This document shows positions 16,128 to 25,833 of a stretch of 64,000 nucleotides of DNA, in pieces; position 1 is the stretch's first letter, and every line of letters starts with the position of its first letter. The DNA is from an uncultured Clostridia bacterium. Lineage in GTDB: Bacteria > Bacillota > Clostridia > Oscillospirales > Ruminococcaceae. The position numbers and the translations under genes are program-made. The stretch lies in assembly GCA_947589035.1 (NCBI GenBank), contig CANPYZ010000001.1, positions 62,001-126,000 on the forward strand. The letters are read 5' to 3'. The notes beneath the pieces are model-generated. The model saw only the letters and a list, made by a program, of their open reading frames with translations. It did not search any database and was not told the origin of the DNA.

Positions 16128-16658
16128 TCAGCAGAAAAATTTTTTATGATAAGTCCGGAAAAGTTCTTCTAAAGGCAAAGAAGAACCAGCATGACCGCCT
16201 TCCGGAACGAGAATACAATTTTGTTTGTCAAGAAGATATTGCATGATGGGGTGAGTTTGAATTAACGTGTCATTCATGCCGATAATGGCGAAAGTACGGG
16301 AAAAATCAAGTTCAGCAAGTTTGGAAAACATGGCAATATAACGCAAAAGGAAAGTTCTGTTGTGAAAACCGAGTTCAGGAAGTGTCTGAAAAGGTGCTAA
16401 ACAAGGATTAATTAACACAGCGGAACATTTTTTCAAAGCGGCTACTTGAATAGCGAAAAATCCGCCGAGACTGCTTCCGACGACTGCCTGACATTGTTCA
16501 GCGTCGTAAAGATGCAGAATTGAAGAAAAAATATCGTCCGGAAGTAAATGGTCATAATCCAATTGAGGAGAAACGACAGATAAACCGCAGGAACGCAACG
16601 CCCGACAAGAAGAATTTTGACTATTAGCGGCGTAGCCGTGAAGATTTAAAATTTTCAT
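16128..16658 (-). CDS. YqiA/YcfP-like alpha/beta hydrolase
   Basis: A 176-residue small cytoplasmic esterase-like protein. It begins KILNLHGYAAN, has the nucleophile elbow VVGSSLGGFF and a late His in PEGGHAGSS, the layout of YqiA-type hydrolases. The substrate is unknown. Its ATG overlaps the stop of the HAD gene (ATGA). Confidence 0.8.
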   Translation of the reverse strand: MKILNLHGYAANSQNSSCRALRSCGLSVVSPQLDYDHLLPDDIFSSILHLYDAEQCQAVVGSSLGGFFAIQVAALKKCSAVLINPCLAPFQTLPELGFHNRTFLLRYIAMFSKLAELDFSRTFAIIGMNDTLIQTHPIMQYLLDKQNCILVPEGGHAGSSLPLEELFRTYHKKFFC

Positions 16659-17470
16659 GATAAACCTTTCTGTTTAAAAATTTCGGAAATCAATTCAGCC
16701 ATTGCGCCCTGTTCGCAGGTACGGGAAAGAACGTAATCTGCAATTGCTTTGACGGAATCGGCAGCGTTAGCAGGGCAAACAGCGAAATCAGCTTCCTGAA
16801 GTAATTCAATATCATTATCGAAATCCCCGACAGCAATAAATTGAACATCTTCCATTCCGGAAAGTTTCCGGTATTCCGCAAGGGCAGAACCTTTGGAAAT
16901 GTTTTTCGGGAGCATTTCATAAAATTTTTTTTCGGAACGCATGAAATCAACTTGCTGAAAAGATTTCTGCTGAATATACTGAATGAACGGGGGAATTTCT
17001 TCCGGCGACATAGCGAAAAGCACTTTCAGCCAGGTGTCAGTAACTTCCGGAATTGTGCCGTATTTAGGCGTTACTTGGCAAACACGCACATGTTCCTGTT
17101 CATAAAACGTATTATTCACAACCCATGTATTTTCAGCGCAAAGAATTTCCACGCCGGCGTGGGGTTGTTCATGAAGAATTTCAGCAGTCATTACCTTAGC
17201 TTCCTCAGGAAGTGAACGAAGAAACAATGGTTTTCCGGAAACGGGGTTGTAAATCATTGCGCCATTGAATAAAATCGCCGGAAATTTTAACTTTAATTTT
17301 TGCATATATTGCAAAGATGCCTGTATAGTTCTTCCGGTAGCAATGGAAAACATTCCGCCGAATTGTTCGAATTTCTGAATTGCCTGTAAATCTTCCGGCA
17401 GAAGAATTTTATTTGCCGGAAGTAAAGTTCCGTCAAGGTCAGTAATAATGCAAAGTTTTGTTAAATGCAA
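16655..17470 (-). CDS. Cof-type HAD-IIB phosphatase
   Basis: A 271-residue sugar-phosphate-type phosphatase. Motif I is ITDLDGTLL, the C2B cap lies in the middle, Lys is in NISKGSAL, and motif IV is AVGDFDNDIELLQ. The start is TTG at 17470, with GAGGTG 7 nt upstream inside the end of rluA. The substrate cannot be told from sequence. Confidence 0.88.
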   Translation of the reverse strand: MHLTKLCIITDLDGTLLPANKILLPEDLQAIQKFEQFGGMFSIATGRTIQASLQYMQKLKLKFPAILFNGAMIYNPVSGKPLFLRSLPEEAKVMTAEILHEQPHAGVEILCAENTWVVNNTFYEQEHVRVCQVTPKYGTIPEVTDTWLKVLFAMSPEEIPPFIQYIQQKSFQQVDFMRSEKKFYEMLPKNISKGSALAEYRKLSGMEDVQFIAVGDFDNDIELLQEADFAVCPANAADSVKAIADYVLSRTCEQGAMAELISEIFKQKGLS

Positions 17471-17476
17471 AACAAT

Positions 17477-18394
17477 TCACCTCTTTTCTGATGCTAATTT
17501 CCGAATCAGTTTTTGAAAATATTCCGGAGGGGAGCAGGAAAATTCGAGATATTCGCCTGTTTTCGGGTGAATGAAACCAATTTTTTTAGCGTGCAGGCAT
17601 TGTCCCTGAATGCCTTTCACGGCTTTTCCGTAAACGTCATCACCATAAACGGAATGTCCGATATAGGCTAAATGAACCCGAATCTGATGTGTTCTTCCTG
17701 TTTCGAGTGTTAATTTCAGATGTGCAATATTCTGATATTGTGTTAATACTTCATAATGCGTAACAGCGGAACGGGAATTTTGCTGAATGACACACATTTT
17801 TTTCCGGTCGAGGGGATTTCTTCCGATAGGGGCGTTAATGACACCAGTTGTTTCGGAAAAATTCCCGACAGCGAGAGCTTCATATTCTCTGGTAAAGCTA
17901 TGCGCTTTAATTTGTTCAGCAAGTCCCTGATGTGCAGCATCATTTTTCGCTACAATAAGTAAACCGCTTGTATTTTTATCAATTCTGTGAACAATTCCCG
18001 GACGAATTACGCCGTTAATTCCGGAAAGGGAATCTTTACAATGAAAAAGCAATGCATTCACTAAAGTTTCGTCATAATTTCCGGCAGCAGGGTGAACAAC
18101 CATGCCTTTCGGCTTATTGACAACTAATAAATCATTATCTTCATAGAGAATATCTAAGGGAATATTTTGCGGAATGAGTTCAATTTCTTCCGGAGGCGGA
18201 ACGGAAATGATAATTTTCATGCCGGATTTCGGGCGAAAATTTTTCGGAATAATTTTTCCGTCAGCGGTCACATTTCCCGTAGCAATTAAGCCCTGAACAG
18301 CGCAGCGGCTTAAACCGATTTCCGTTCCGGCAATCCATTTATCTAAACGAGTTCCGCAAGCCTCTTCCGGAAAAATTAGTTCATGCGTGGTCAT
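17477..18394 (-). CDS. RluA-family pseudouridine synthase
   Basis: A 305-residue RNA-modifying enzyme with an N-terminal S4 domain (DKWIAGTEIGLSRCAVQGLI) and a catalytic domain carrying HRIDKNTSGLLIVAK, in which the Asp is catalytic. Its place after lspA matches ylyB/rluD in other Firmicutes. ATG 18394 lies 14 nt inside the end of lspA with AGGAGCAG upstream; a longer frame to 18472 is entirely within lspA and is rejected. Confidence 0.92.
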   Translation of the reverse strand: MTTHELIFPEEACGTRLDKWIAGTEIGLSRCAVQGLIATGNVTADGKIIPKNFRPKSGMKIIISVPPPEEIELIPQNIPLDILYEDNDLLVVNKPKGMVVHPAAGNYDETLVNALLFHCKDSLSGINGVIRPGIVHRIDKNTSGLLIVAKNDAAHQGLAEQIKAHSFTREYEALAVGNFSETTGVINAPIGRNPLDRKKMCVIQQNSRSAVTHYEVLTQYQNIAHLKLTLETGRTHQIRVHLAYIGHSVYGDDVYGKAVKGIQGQCLHAKKIGFIHPKTGEYLEFSCSPPEYFQKLIRKLASEKR

Positions 18395-18884
18395 TTTTCT
18401 GCTCCTGTTCTGGTTTATGTTCTTCTTCCATGAAAAAAATAATATACAGCATGAGTAAAGCCGTTCCCACACAGACGAAACAATCCGCTAAATTGAAAAT
18501 CGCAAACGAAAATAATTGTATGTCGAAATAATCCACAACAGCCCCATGACGGAAAATTCTGTCCAGTAAATTCCCGAATGCGCCGCCGAGAATCATGACT
18601 AAGCTCCAGAAGAAAAGCGGATGTTTTTTCCCGTAGCGAATTAAAATATATATTCCTGCAATAATTCCTAATATAGAAACAATCAGAAGAAAAGCCGTCT
18701 GTCCGGCAAAACTGCTGAACGCTGAACCAGTATTTTCAATATAATGCAAATGCAAAATATCTAAACTGCCGATTTGCAGGAAAGGTTTTTCCTGGTGCAG
18801 TTCAAAATTGCTGACAATCCAGTATTTAATATACTGGTCTGTTCCGGCGATTGCTAAAACGACCAATAGTGCCAAACCTAACAA
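18381..18884 (-). CDS. lspA: Lipoprotein signal peptidase II
   Basis: A 167-residue membrane aspartic protease that removes signal peptides from lipidated prolipoproteins such as those at 8988 and 12946. The catalytic Asp residues lie in NLLDRIFRHGAVVDYFD and FNLADCFV; NTGSAFS is also conserved. Four membrane segments. The start appears to be TTG 18884, with AGGAAG 7 nt upstream. A charged Glu/Lys/His tail extends beyond the usual end. Confidence 0.93.
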   Translation of the reverse strand: MLGLALLVVLAIAGTDQYIKYWIVSNFELHQEKPFLQIGSLDILHLHYIENTGSAFSSFAGQTAFLLIVSILGIIAGIYILIRYGKKHPLFFWSLVMILGGAFGNLLDRIFRHGAVVDYFDIQLFSFAIFNLADCFVCVGTALLMLYIIFFMEEEHKPEQEQKNDHA

Positions 18885-18924
18885 AATAAAACTTCCTTTC
18901 TGATTATGTTACGGAAAACAGCCT

Positions 18925-18944
18925 GCCATCTGGAAACAGACGGC
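18925..18944 (-). terminator. Hairpin between ileS and lspA
   Basis: GCCATCTG (18925-18932) pairs with CAGACGGC (18937-18944) around a 4-nt loop. On the minus strand it is followed by GTTTT only, so it is at most a partial terminator in the 77-nt gap, the largest gap in the 19-gene run. Confidence 0.45.
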
Positions 18945-18961
18945 AAGCCGCCGTAATGAAT

Positions 18962-21745
18962 TTATTCACTCATGACATCAGCGCAGCGTTTGCACAATGT
19001 GGGGTGAAGGGTAATTTTTCCGACTTCTTCGGAATAGCACCAGCAGCGTTCGCATTTATTGCCGGAGGCTTTTTCAACAGTAATCTGAATATCTGTATTT
19101 TCGGGAAGTTCTCCGGTAGTAATTTCTACAGCGGAAACAATGAATACATCTTTCAATTCGGAGTAAGTTTTCAACCGTTCAGCCGTCTGGGGATTTACTG
19201 TGAGAATCACTTTAGCCTCAAGGGATTTTCCGATTAGTTTTTCATTGCGTTTCTCTTCGAGTTTTTTATTCACGGCTTCACGGAGGGAATACATTTCTTC
19301 CCATTTAGCGTTGAATTGTTCATCAAGGGAAATGCCTGTTTTCGGTAAAAATTCATTCAGGAAAACGCTTCTTGCGTCATCTGAAGAACGATGTGGCATA
19401 TTCATCCAAATTTCTTCTCCGGTAAAGCTGAGAATTGGCGCAATCATTCTGACGAGTGCGTCTAAAATGCGGAACATCGTTGTTTGCGCAGCTCTTCTCG
19501 TGGGAGAATTAACTTTTTCACAATAGAGTCTGTCTTTGATAATATCAAGATAGAAACTGGACAAATCCACAATGCAGAAATTATGCACTGCATGGAAAAC
19601 AATGTGGAAATCGTAAGCATCATAACCAGCATTCACTTTTTCAGTGAGAGAGTCTAAACGCATTAAAATCCATTTATCTAATTCTTCGAGTTGGTCATCT
19701 GGAACGGAATCAGTATCCGGATTGAATACCGTTTCGCCGTCGCTGAAATTGCCGAGAATATATTTCGCCGTATTCCGAATTTTTCTGTACGCATCGGAAA
19801 GTTGATTTAAAATATCTTTCGAAATGCGAATATCAGAATGATAATCGGAAGAAGCCACCCATAAACGGAGAATATCTGCACCATATTGCTGAATAATTTC
19901 TTCCGGAGCGATACCATTTCCGAGAGATTTATGCATAGCTTTTCCTTCACCGTCAACAACCCAGCCATGCGTGCAAACGGATTTATACGGAGCGCAGCCT
20001 TTATAAACAACGGAAGTTAAAAGCGAACTCTGGAACCAACCTCTATATTGGTCAGCCCCTTCAAGATATAAATCAGCCGGAGAAGAAAGTTCAGCATAAT
20101 TATCTAAAACAGCCGTATGAGAAACGCCGGAATCGAACCAAACGTCCATAATATCATATTCTTTAGTGAATGTTTTACAGCCGCATTCGCATTGCGTGTC
20201 TGCCGGAATCAATTCTGAAACGTCTTTTGTCCACCAAGCGTCAGAACCTTCCTGCCGGAAAACGTTAGCAATACTTTGAATTGTTTCGTCAGTAATCATA
20301 GGCTTTTTGCAGTCCTGACAGTAAACAACCGGAATTGGAACGCCCCATGTTCTTTGACGGGAAATGCACCAGTCGCTGCGGTCACGCACCATGCCTTTAA
20401 TTCTATCTTCACCCCATTCAGGAATCCATTTTACTGTTTCGATAGCGTTCACGGCATCTTCTTTGAAACCATTCACGGAGCAGAACCATTGTTCTGTAGC
20501 TCTGTAAATAATTGGCGCATGGCAACGCCAGCAATGCGGATATTGGTGAACAATATTTTGCATAGCAAGCATAGCATGTTCTTCCGTTAAGCGTTCAGCA
20601 ATTTTCTGATTTGCCTGATTAGTGTCTAACCCTTCAAATTCACCTGCTTCAGCGGTTTGTTTACCTTTAGCATCTACGCAAACAATAATGCCAATATCAT
20701 CGTAATTTTTGCAGACTTCATAGTCTTCCACGCCGTAACCCGGGGCAGTATGAACGCAGCCTGTACCGCTTTCTAAAGTAACATGATCGCCGACAATAAT
20801 TGGAGAACATCTGTCATAAAGCGGGTGTTTGGTTTTCATGCCTTCCAGCTGTGCGCCGGTGAACATGCCCAAAGTAGAGAAATCTTTAATTCCGGCAGTG
20901 TCCATAACTGTTTTCACGAGTTCGTCTGCCATAACGTAATATTCTTCCCCGACTTTTACGAGTGTATAATTATATTCAGGTCCGAGACAAATTGCTAAAT
21001 TTCCCGGAATTGTCCATGTAGTTGTTGTCCAAATTACGAAATAAATTTGTTTCAGCGAAAGTCCCATTTGCGTGAATAAGCCGTTATCTTCCGTGACGTT
21101 GAATTTCACATAAATAGATTGACAAGGGTCATTTTCATATTCAATTTCAGCTTCTGCGAGGGCGGTGTTGCAGTCCGGACACCAGTAAACAGGCTTTAAC
21201 CCTTTATACATATAGCCGTCTTTCGCCATTTTTCCGAAAACTTCTACTTGACGGGCTTCATATTCCGGTCTTAACGTCAAATAAGGGTGGTCATAATCGG
21301 CAATTGTGCCTAAACGCTTAAATTGTTTTTTCTGGTTTTCGACATGCGTTAAAGCAAAATCTTTGCAGGCTTTCCGCAAAGCAACGGGAGGAATTGCGCC
21401 ATTTTCCACGCCGATTTCTTTTAACGCTTTCAATTCAATTGGCAAACCGTGCGTGTCCCAACCTGGAACATAAGGCGCATAATATCCGGTCATATTTTTC
21501 TGCTTGAAAATAAAATCTTTCAGCGTTTTGTTTAACGCCGTGCCAATATGAATTGTTCCGTTTGCGTAGGGCGGACCGTCATGAAACATAAAAGACGGTT
21601 TTCCGGCATTTTTCTGCATCATGAGGTCATAAAGTTTTTGTGTTTCCCATTTTTGGAGCATATCGGGTTCACGTTTAGGGAGGTTGCCCCTCATGGGAAA
21701 ATTCGTTTTCGGCATATTCAGACTATTCTTGTAATCCTGAGCCAT
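18962..21745 (-). CDS. ileS: Isoleucyl-tRNA synthetase
   Basis: A 927-residue class I synthetase charging tRNA-Ile. The HIGH motif reads NGTIHIGTALN, the KMSKS motif is the variant KAMHKSLGN, the editing domain lies between, and a C-terminal zinc-ribbon uses CERCWCY and LCKRCAD. ATG 21745 gives a 9-nt spacing from AAAGGA; ATG 21751 is an alternative. Only 24 nt separate it from divIVA, so no T-box leader is present. Confidence 0.95.
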   Translation of the reverse strand: MAQDYKNSLNMPKTNFPMRGNLPKREPDMLQKWETQKLYDLMMQKNAGKPSFMFHDGPPYANGTIHIGTALNKTLKDFIFKQKNMTGYYAPYVPGWDTHGLPIELKALKEIGVENGAIPPVALRKACKDFALTHVENQKKQFKRLGTIADYDHPYLTLRPEYEARQVEVFGKMAKDGYMYKGLKPVYWCPDCNTALAEAEIEYENDPCQSIYVKFNVTEDNGLFTQMGLSLKQIYFVIWTTTTWTIPGNLAICLGPEYNYTLVKVGEEYYVMADELVKTVMDTAGIKDFSTLGMFTGAQLEGMKTKHPLYDRCSPIIVGDHVTLESGTGCVHTAPGYGVEDYEVCKNYDDIGIIVCVDAKGKQTAEAGEFEGLDTNQANQKIAERLTEEHAMLAMQNIVHQYPHCWRCHAPIIYRATEQWFCSVNGFKEDAVNAIETVKWIPEWGEDRIKGMVRDRSDWCISRQRTWGVPIPVVYCQDCKKPMITDETIQSIANVFRQEGSDAWWTKDVSELIPADTQCECGCKTFTKEYDIMDVWFDSGVSHTAVLDNYAELSSPADLYLEGADQYRGWFQSSLLTSVVYKGCAPYKSVCTHGWVVDGEGKAMHKSLGNGIAPEEIIQQYGADILRLWVASSDYHSDIRISKDILNQLSDAYRKIRNTAKYILGNFSDGETVFNPDTDSVPDDQLEELDKWILMRLDSLTEKVNAGYDAYDFHIVFHAVHNFCIVDLSSFYLDIIKDRLYCEKVNSPTRRAAQTTMFRILDALVRMIAPILSFTGEEIWMNMPHRSSDDARSVFLNEFLPKTGISLDEQFNAKWEEMYSLREAVNKKLEEKRNEKLIGKSLEAKVILTVNPQTAERLKTYSELKDVFIVSAVEITTGELPENTDIQITVEKASGNKCERCWCYSEEVGKITLHPTLCKRCADVMSE

Positions 21746-21769
21746 GAACATCAGTCCTTTCTTGTTGAA

Positions 21770-22360
21770 TTAAGTAAAATCTTCCAGATTATTCAAATCG
21801 GGAGCCATTGCGAGAACGGCATTTTTCGCTTCATCAAGTTCAATATCTGCTGTTTCCGGAGACGGGGGAGGAAGTTCCTGATTTTCTTCCGGAATATTGG
21901 AAATCATTTCCAGATGTCCTTTATACATATCAAACAAACTGCGCTTGAAATCGGCAACCATTTTTTTCGCCTGAGCGAGGGCTTCTTTTTCTTTAGCGAT
22001 TTCGGCACGGTTTTTTTCCATGGCGATTTCGTGTTGACGGGTAGCCTCATCGAGAAGCATAGCAGCTTCTTCTTTGGCACGGTTCAGAATCTGGTCAGCC
22101 TTTTCATTAGCTTCTTTAATAACTCTGTGACCTTCTTTCTGTGCGCCGAGTAACGCATCTTTCAGGGCTTCTTCATCTTTCATGTATTCCCGAACTTTAT
22201 CGGCAAGAACCTGAATTTTATGGTTACTGTCTTCCCGTTCGTTGTCAATTTCCTGAAAAGTTGCTTCGAGTTGTCCGAGAAATTCGTCAATATCTTCCGG
22301 ACGGTAGCCCCAAGCGGCTTTTTCAAAGCGTTTTTCTCTGATTTCCTGTGCGGTCATCAT
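21770..22360 (-). CDS. divIVA: DivIVA-domain protein
   Basis: A 196-residue coiled-coil protein. The N-terminal DivIVA lipid-binding domain reads EIREKRFEKAAWGYRPEDID followed by EFL; residues about 35-150 are heptad-rich coiled coil with Ala/Glu/Lys. It marks division sites or poles in Firmicutes. The start has AGAGGTG upstream and follows ylmH by 25 nt, in the conserved sepF-ylmH-divIVA order. Its end is acidic. Confidence 0.9.
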   Translation of the reverse strand: MMTAQEIREKRFEKAAWGYRPEDIDEFLGQLEATFQEIDNEREDSNHKIQVLADKVREYMKDEEALKDALLGAQKEGHRVIKEANEKADQILNRAKEEAAMLLDEATRQHEIAMEKNRAEIAKEKEALAQAKKMVADFKRSLFDMYKGHLEMISNIPEENQELPPPSPETADIELDEAKNAVLAMAPDLNNLEDFT

Positions 22361-22385
22361 AATTAATTCACCTCTGCAAAATAAA

Positions 22386-23126
22386 TTATAAATATTTTTC
22401 AATCACAATATGCAGACGGTTTTTTTTCGTCGGCATACTGATTGATTTCAACTGGAATTTTCCGTAACCACGGACGGAAAAAATATCTCCGGATTTCAAA
22501 TAGCGGGAATTTTGGGTAACTTCCTGATAATTCAGCGTAACAAGCTGGCGGGAAATTAATTCAGTACAGGCTTCTCTGCTGAGATGAAGTGCAATTTTCA
22601 GCACGGCATCAAGGCGAGGGGAAGAAACTGTTCCGGAAATTTCTTTTTTTTCCTGATGATAATCAAAATCAAAAGGAAGTGTATCTGTGACATGAACGCC
22701 AACGTTGCCGATTTTAGTCATTTGCATACCGAGAACAGCAGCGGCACCAGTGACAAAACATTGAATTTTTCCGGAAGAAACGAGAATATCGCCAATTAAA
22801 TTTCGCTGAATTTGCTGTGCCATGAAGCAACCGAGAACGTCCCGATGGGTTAAATGATTCGTCTGACGGAAAGTGAACGTCAGGCAGGAAATAGGGAAAT
22901 CCTGATTTTCCGGAAAAGCATTTTCCGCATGAATGCAGAGAATGCCTCGTTCGGCATCCGGATAGCCGCCGAAAAACCGGTAATTTCCTTCTGTGAGGAG
23001 TGGGCGGACAAGGGTATATTGCCGCATATCGAGAAAATGAGTAAAACTTTGCCAAGTAGTTTTTCTGATTCTGTCCCGAATATGGGCAAGAAGAAGTTGA
23101 TCCGCATATTGTTGTTCTGGTGTCAT
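22386..23126 (-). CDS. ylmH: YlmH-type S4 RNA-binding protein
   Basis: A 246-residue protein with the YlmH N-terminal region (RFFGGYPDAERGILCIH) and a C-terminal S4 domain (about residues 180-240, ending VRGYGKFQLKSI). YlmH homologues bind ribosomal RNA or tRNA and have been linked to stalled-ribosome rescue. It lies 12 nt after sepF; the usual ylmG between them is absent. Confidence 0.9.
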   Translation of the reverse strand: MTPEQQYADQLLLAHIRDRIRKTTWQSFTHFLDMRQYTLVRPLLTEGNYRFFGGYPDAERGILCIHAENAFPENQDFPISCLTFTFRQTNHLTHRDVLGCFMAQQIQRNLIGDILVSSGKIQCFVTGAAAVLGMQMTKIGNVGVHVTDTLPFDFDYHQEKKEISGTVSSPRLDAVLKIALHLSREACTELISRQLVTLNYQEVTQNSRYLKSGDIFSVRGYGKFQLKSISMPTKKNRLHIVIEKYL

Positions 23127-23138
23127 CGCTTAAATCAT

Positions 23139-23573
23139 TTAAATAATCATTCCGTTATTTTCGAGTTCAGCGGTGAGGTCGTCACCGATAAAGCCGACAT
23201 TATAAGGGGTAATGATATATGTTAAATTCGCAACAGGTTTCAGGCTGCCGCTGATGGCATAGGAAACGCCGACCAGAAAATCAATAATTCTTCTTCTGTT
23301 TTCCGGTGAAGCAGTTTCGAGATTAAGCACAACCGTTTTCCGGCTAATTAAGTGGTCTGCGATTGCTTTCGCATCAGTGAACACTTCCGGCTTGACGAGA
23401 ACAACCTGTAATTGGGCAGTAGCCTGAATATTGACGATATTTCCGGATTCGTGACCGGCGAGTTGTTCTTCAATATTCGGGATAGAGGGTGTTTCAATGG
23501 AGTGATGCACCTTTTGTTCGGGTTCATCATCAGAAGGAAAGAAAAATTCTTTCATATTGTCAAAAAGTTTCAT
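23139..23573 (-). CDS. sepF: Cell division protein SepF
   Basis: A 144-residue FtsZ-associated division protein. It has an N-terminal amphipathic membrane-binding helix (MKLFDNMKEFFFP), a variable acidic linker and the C-terminal SepF core with VVLNLETASPENRRRIIDFL and GVSYAISGSL. The gene order after yggS is conserved in Gram-positives. Confidence 0.95.
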   Translation of the reverse strand: MKLFDNMKEFFFPSDDEPEQKVHHSIETPSIPNIEEQLAGHESGNIVNIQATAQLQVVLVKPEVFTDAKAIADHLISRKTVVLNLETASPENRRRIIDFLVGVSYAISGSLKPVANLTYIITPYNVGFIGDDLTAELENNGMII

Positions 23574-23594
23574 GATTATTTACTCCAATCTGTA

Positions 23595-24302
23595 TCATGC
23601 ATGAGATAACGGGTAAGTTCTTGCCCCGAACAGTGCGGAACCGATACGGACAAGATTTGCGCCGTGTTGAATAGCCTGTACATAATCATCAGACATGCCC
23701 ATGGACAGGATATTCATTTCAACATTAGGAAAATGCAGTTCTTTCATGCGTAAAAACAATTCCTGCATTGCTTCAAGAAAGCGTGTATCCTGTGTTGGCG
23801 GAGGAATGGTCATTAAACCGCATACTTGTAAATGAGGCATTTCAGAAATTTGTTCTAAAAGTGTAGGCAGTTGTTCCGGAGGGATACCGCTTTTAGAGTC
23901 TTCACCGCCAATATTGACTTCCAGTAAAATTTTCTGAATTAAATTTTGTTTTCCGGCGCAGCGTTCAATTTCCTGTGCGAGGGAAAATTTATTCACGGAT
24001 TGAATCATGCGGATATTTCCGATTAAATATTTTACTTTGTTTGTCTGCAAAGTGCCGATAAAATCCACAGGAACGCCGGAACGGTAAGCATCTTTTTTCG
24101 ACTGGTATTCCTGAACACGGTTTTCACCGAGTAAACGGATTCCGCAGTCAATAGCGCAGTTGACTAATTCCGGAGGGACTGTTTTTGTCACAGCCATGAA
24201 CGTAATTTCTTCCGGAGTTCTTCCGCTGAGTAAAGCAGCTTGTGCAATATTTTCCTGAATTTTTGCATAATTTTCCTGCACTTGCCGGAGGTTATTCTCC
24301 AT
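23595..24302 (-). CDS. yggS: YggS/YlmE PLP-binding protein
   Basis: About 235 residues; a pyridoxal-phosphate homeostasis protein with a single alanine-racemase-like barrel. The PLP lysine is in MAVTKTVP; LLGENRVQEY and the C-terminal SMGMSDDY are family signatures. Start codons at 24302 and 24308 are both possible behind AAAGGA (10 and 4 nt). Either overlaps the end of the HlyD-like gene. Confidence 0.92.
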   Translation of the reverse strand: MENNLRQVQENYAKIQENIAQAALLSGRTPEEITFMAVTKTVPPELVNCAIDCGIRLLGENRVQEYQSKKDAYRSGVPVDFIGTLQTNKVKYLIGNIRMIQSVNKFSLAQEIERCAGKQNLIQKILLEVNIGGEDSKSGIPPEQLPTLLEQISEMPHLQVCGLMTIPPPTQDTRFLEAMQELFLRMKELHFPNVEMNILSMGMSDDYVQAIQHGANLVRIGSALFGARTYPLSHA

Positions 24303-25554
24303 CTGCATCAATTCCTTTCGTAATAATTGAATCATAAAGTGACAGATAACCGCTTTCTGAATGTTGTGCGGAAATCACATAATCTGTACCTTCATAAATC
24401 ACATCGAGTTTGCGAAATTCCGGTTGTTCGCCGTCAAGAATATAAACTCCTCTGTAACGGGTAGTGACTTGATTAATATTTCCGGTTTTTTCGTCTTTGA
24501 CTTCTTCCGTGATACTGTTGAAATGCAAAGCATTTCGGGGAACACGGATTCCCTGAATCCCCTGATATTCATCAAAAATCAATTCGACATTTTCGGTTCT
24601 GTGCTGAACTAAATCATAAGTCATTGCTTCGCAGGTAATGCCGATAATGGTTTGTTCGTCACCGTCGGCGGAATTTAAAGAAGTAATTTCTCCGGTGACC
24701 GTTTCCGCAGTGGAGGCGAATTTTAATGTAAGGGAATCGCCGAGTTGATATTTTTTCTGGGAGTTGTCGACGACTGCCGCCAGAACCCATTGATAATGGT
24801 CAATAAGTTTTCCGATGACAGACGGGTCGGAAGGTTCTGTCTGCTGTTCCTGAATGCTGTCTAATTGTTCAACGGTCAGAGAAGGGACATTTTCAATAGT
24901 TAATTCCGATTCGTAGCCGTCAGCATAACTAACAAAATACGCTGAAGAATCTGTTGTAATGGTGTCAAGGGGTTGTCCTTGTGACTGTTGCAAGGAAGTA
25001 ATTTCCGATTGAATTTCCCGCATTTTTTGCGCATAACTGTTATCTTTTCCCGTAATCAGCTGATAAGTGCTAAGCAGAACGAGCATTTCTTCACGAGAAG
25101 ACTGTAAATTAGTAAGCTGATGTTGTTCTCTGTCGTGGAGATAATCTTTATAATTTTGCGTGAATAATTCTGCAATATTGGACGGCTGTGCGGTTTGTGT
25201 TGTTCCTGGGTTGGAAATTCGTTCCAGAAGGTAATATTCATTTTGGAGAGCGGAAATTTTCTGTTGAATTTCGATTTGATTTTCAGAGGCGTAAACATAA
25301 GCAATCACGCCATTGACACCGACTTTTCCGCCGTCAGGAACAGCGTAACTAATTACGCCTTCTCCGTGGTAATTCAGAACTTGTTCATCACGAATGAACA
25401 CGCCGTGAACTTGTTCAGAGTCGGTAATTTCGGAAAGTAATGCCGTTTCTGTTTCGTAGCCTTTGCTGAACTGCTTGACCAGAACATTGACAACAGTAAC
25501 AATGATGAAAGCGGCAACCAGAACCAGCACAACAGACAGCATTTCAGAGTTCAT
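24292..25554 (-). CDS. HlyD-like membrane-anchored coiled-coil protein
   Basis: A 420-residue protein with one N-terminal membrane segment (about residues 5-25), a barrel-sandwich half-motif ([18 protein letters not shown]), a coiled coil (about 90-190) and a beta-rich C-terminus. It resembles membrane-fusion (HlyD/RND adaptor) proteins. No efflux pump is nearby and the gene overlaps hfq by 4 nt and yggS at its end. A cell-envelope or division role is therefore as likely as transport. Confidence 0.7.
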   Translation of the reverse strand: MNSEMLSVVLVLVAAFIIVTVVNVLVKQFSKGYETETALLSEITDSEQVHGVFIRDEQVLNYHGEGVISYAVPDGGKVGVNGVIAYVYASENQIEIQQKISALQNEYYLLERISNPGTTQTAQPSNIAELFTQNYKDYLHDREQHQLTNLQSSREEMLVLLSTYQLITGKDNSYAQKMREIQSEITSLQQSQGQPLDTITTDSSAYFVSYADGYESELTIENVPSLTVEQLDSIQEQQTEPSDPSVIGKLIDHYQWVLAAVVDNSQKKYQLGDSLTLKFASTAETVTGEITSLNSADGDEQTIIGITCEAMTYDLVQHRTENVELIFDEYQGIQGIRVPRNALHFNSITEEVKDEKTGNINQVTTRYRGVYILDGEQPEFRKLDVIYEGTDYVISAQHSESGYLSLYDSIITKGIDADGE

Positions 25555-25802
25555 GATGTATAATCAGGCTTTTCTTCACTGTCTAAAACGGAAACAGGGC
25601 GGGACGGGGCAATTGTAGAAATGGCATGTTTGTAAACAAGCTGTTGTTGTCCGTTGCAGTCGAAAATGACAACATAATTGTCAAAGCCTTTGACAATGCC
25701 CTTGCATTGGAATCCGTTGACGAGATAAGTTGTTACCATAATTTTTTCTTTTCTTGCTTGATTCAGGAAAATATCCTGAAGGTTCATCGGTTTATTTGGC
25801 AT
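25551..25802 (-). CDS. hfq: RNA chaperone Hfq
   Basis: An 83-residue Sm-like protein that forms hexamers and binds small RNAs and mRNA. Sm1 is seen in [18 protein letters not shown] and Sm2 in [11 protein letters not shown] 25802 has AAAGGAG upstream. It lies 31 nt after miaA, the usual arrangement, and its stop overlaps the next start (ATGA). Confidence 0.95.
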   Translation of the reverse strand: MPNKPMNLQDIFLNQARKEKIMVTTYLVNGFQCKGIVKGFDNYVVIFDCNGQQQLVYKHAISTIAPSRPVSVLDSEEKPDYTS

Positions 25803-25833
25803 TTTGGTTTCTCCTTTCAAAGTAAAAAAGCAC

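Noticed and set aside
21746-21769. T-box leader expected ahead of ileS
   Set aside because: Only 24 nt separate divIVA and ileS, and no T-box sequence is present.
21548-22153. A 201-residue plus-strand frame opposite divIVA and ileS
   Set aside because: It is Phe/His-rich, as expected from the complement of coiled-coil and acidic codons. The minus-strand genes are certain.
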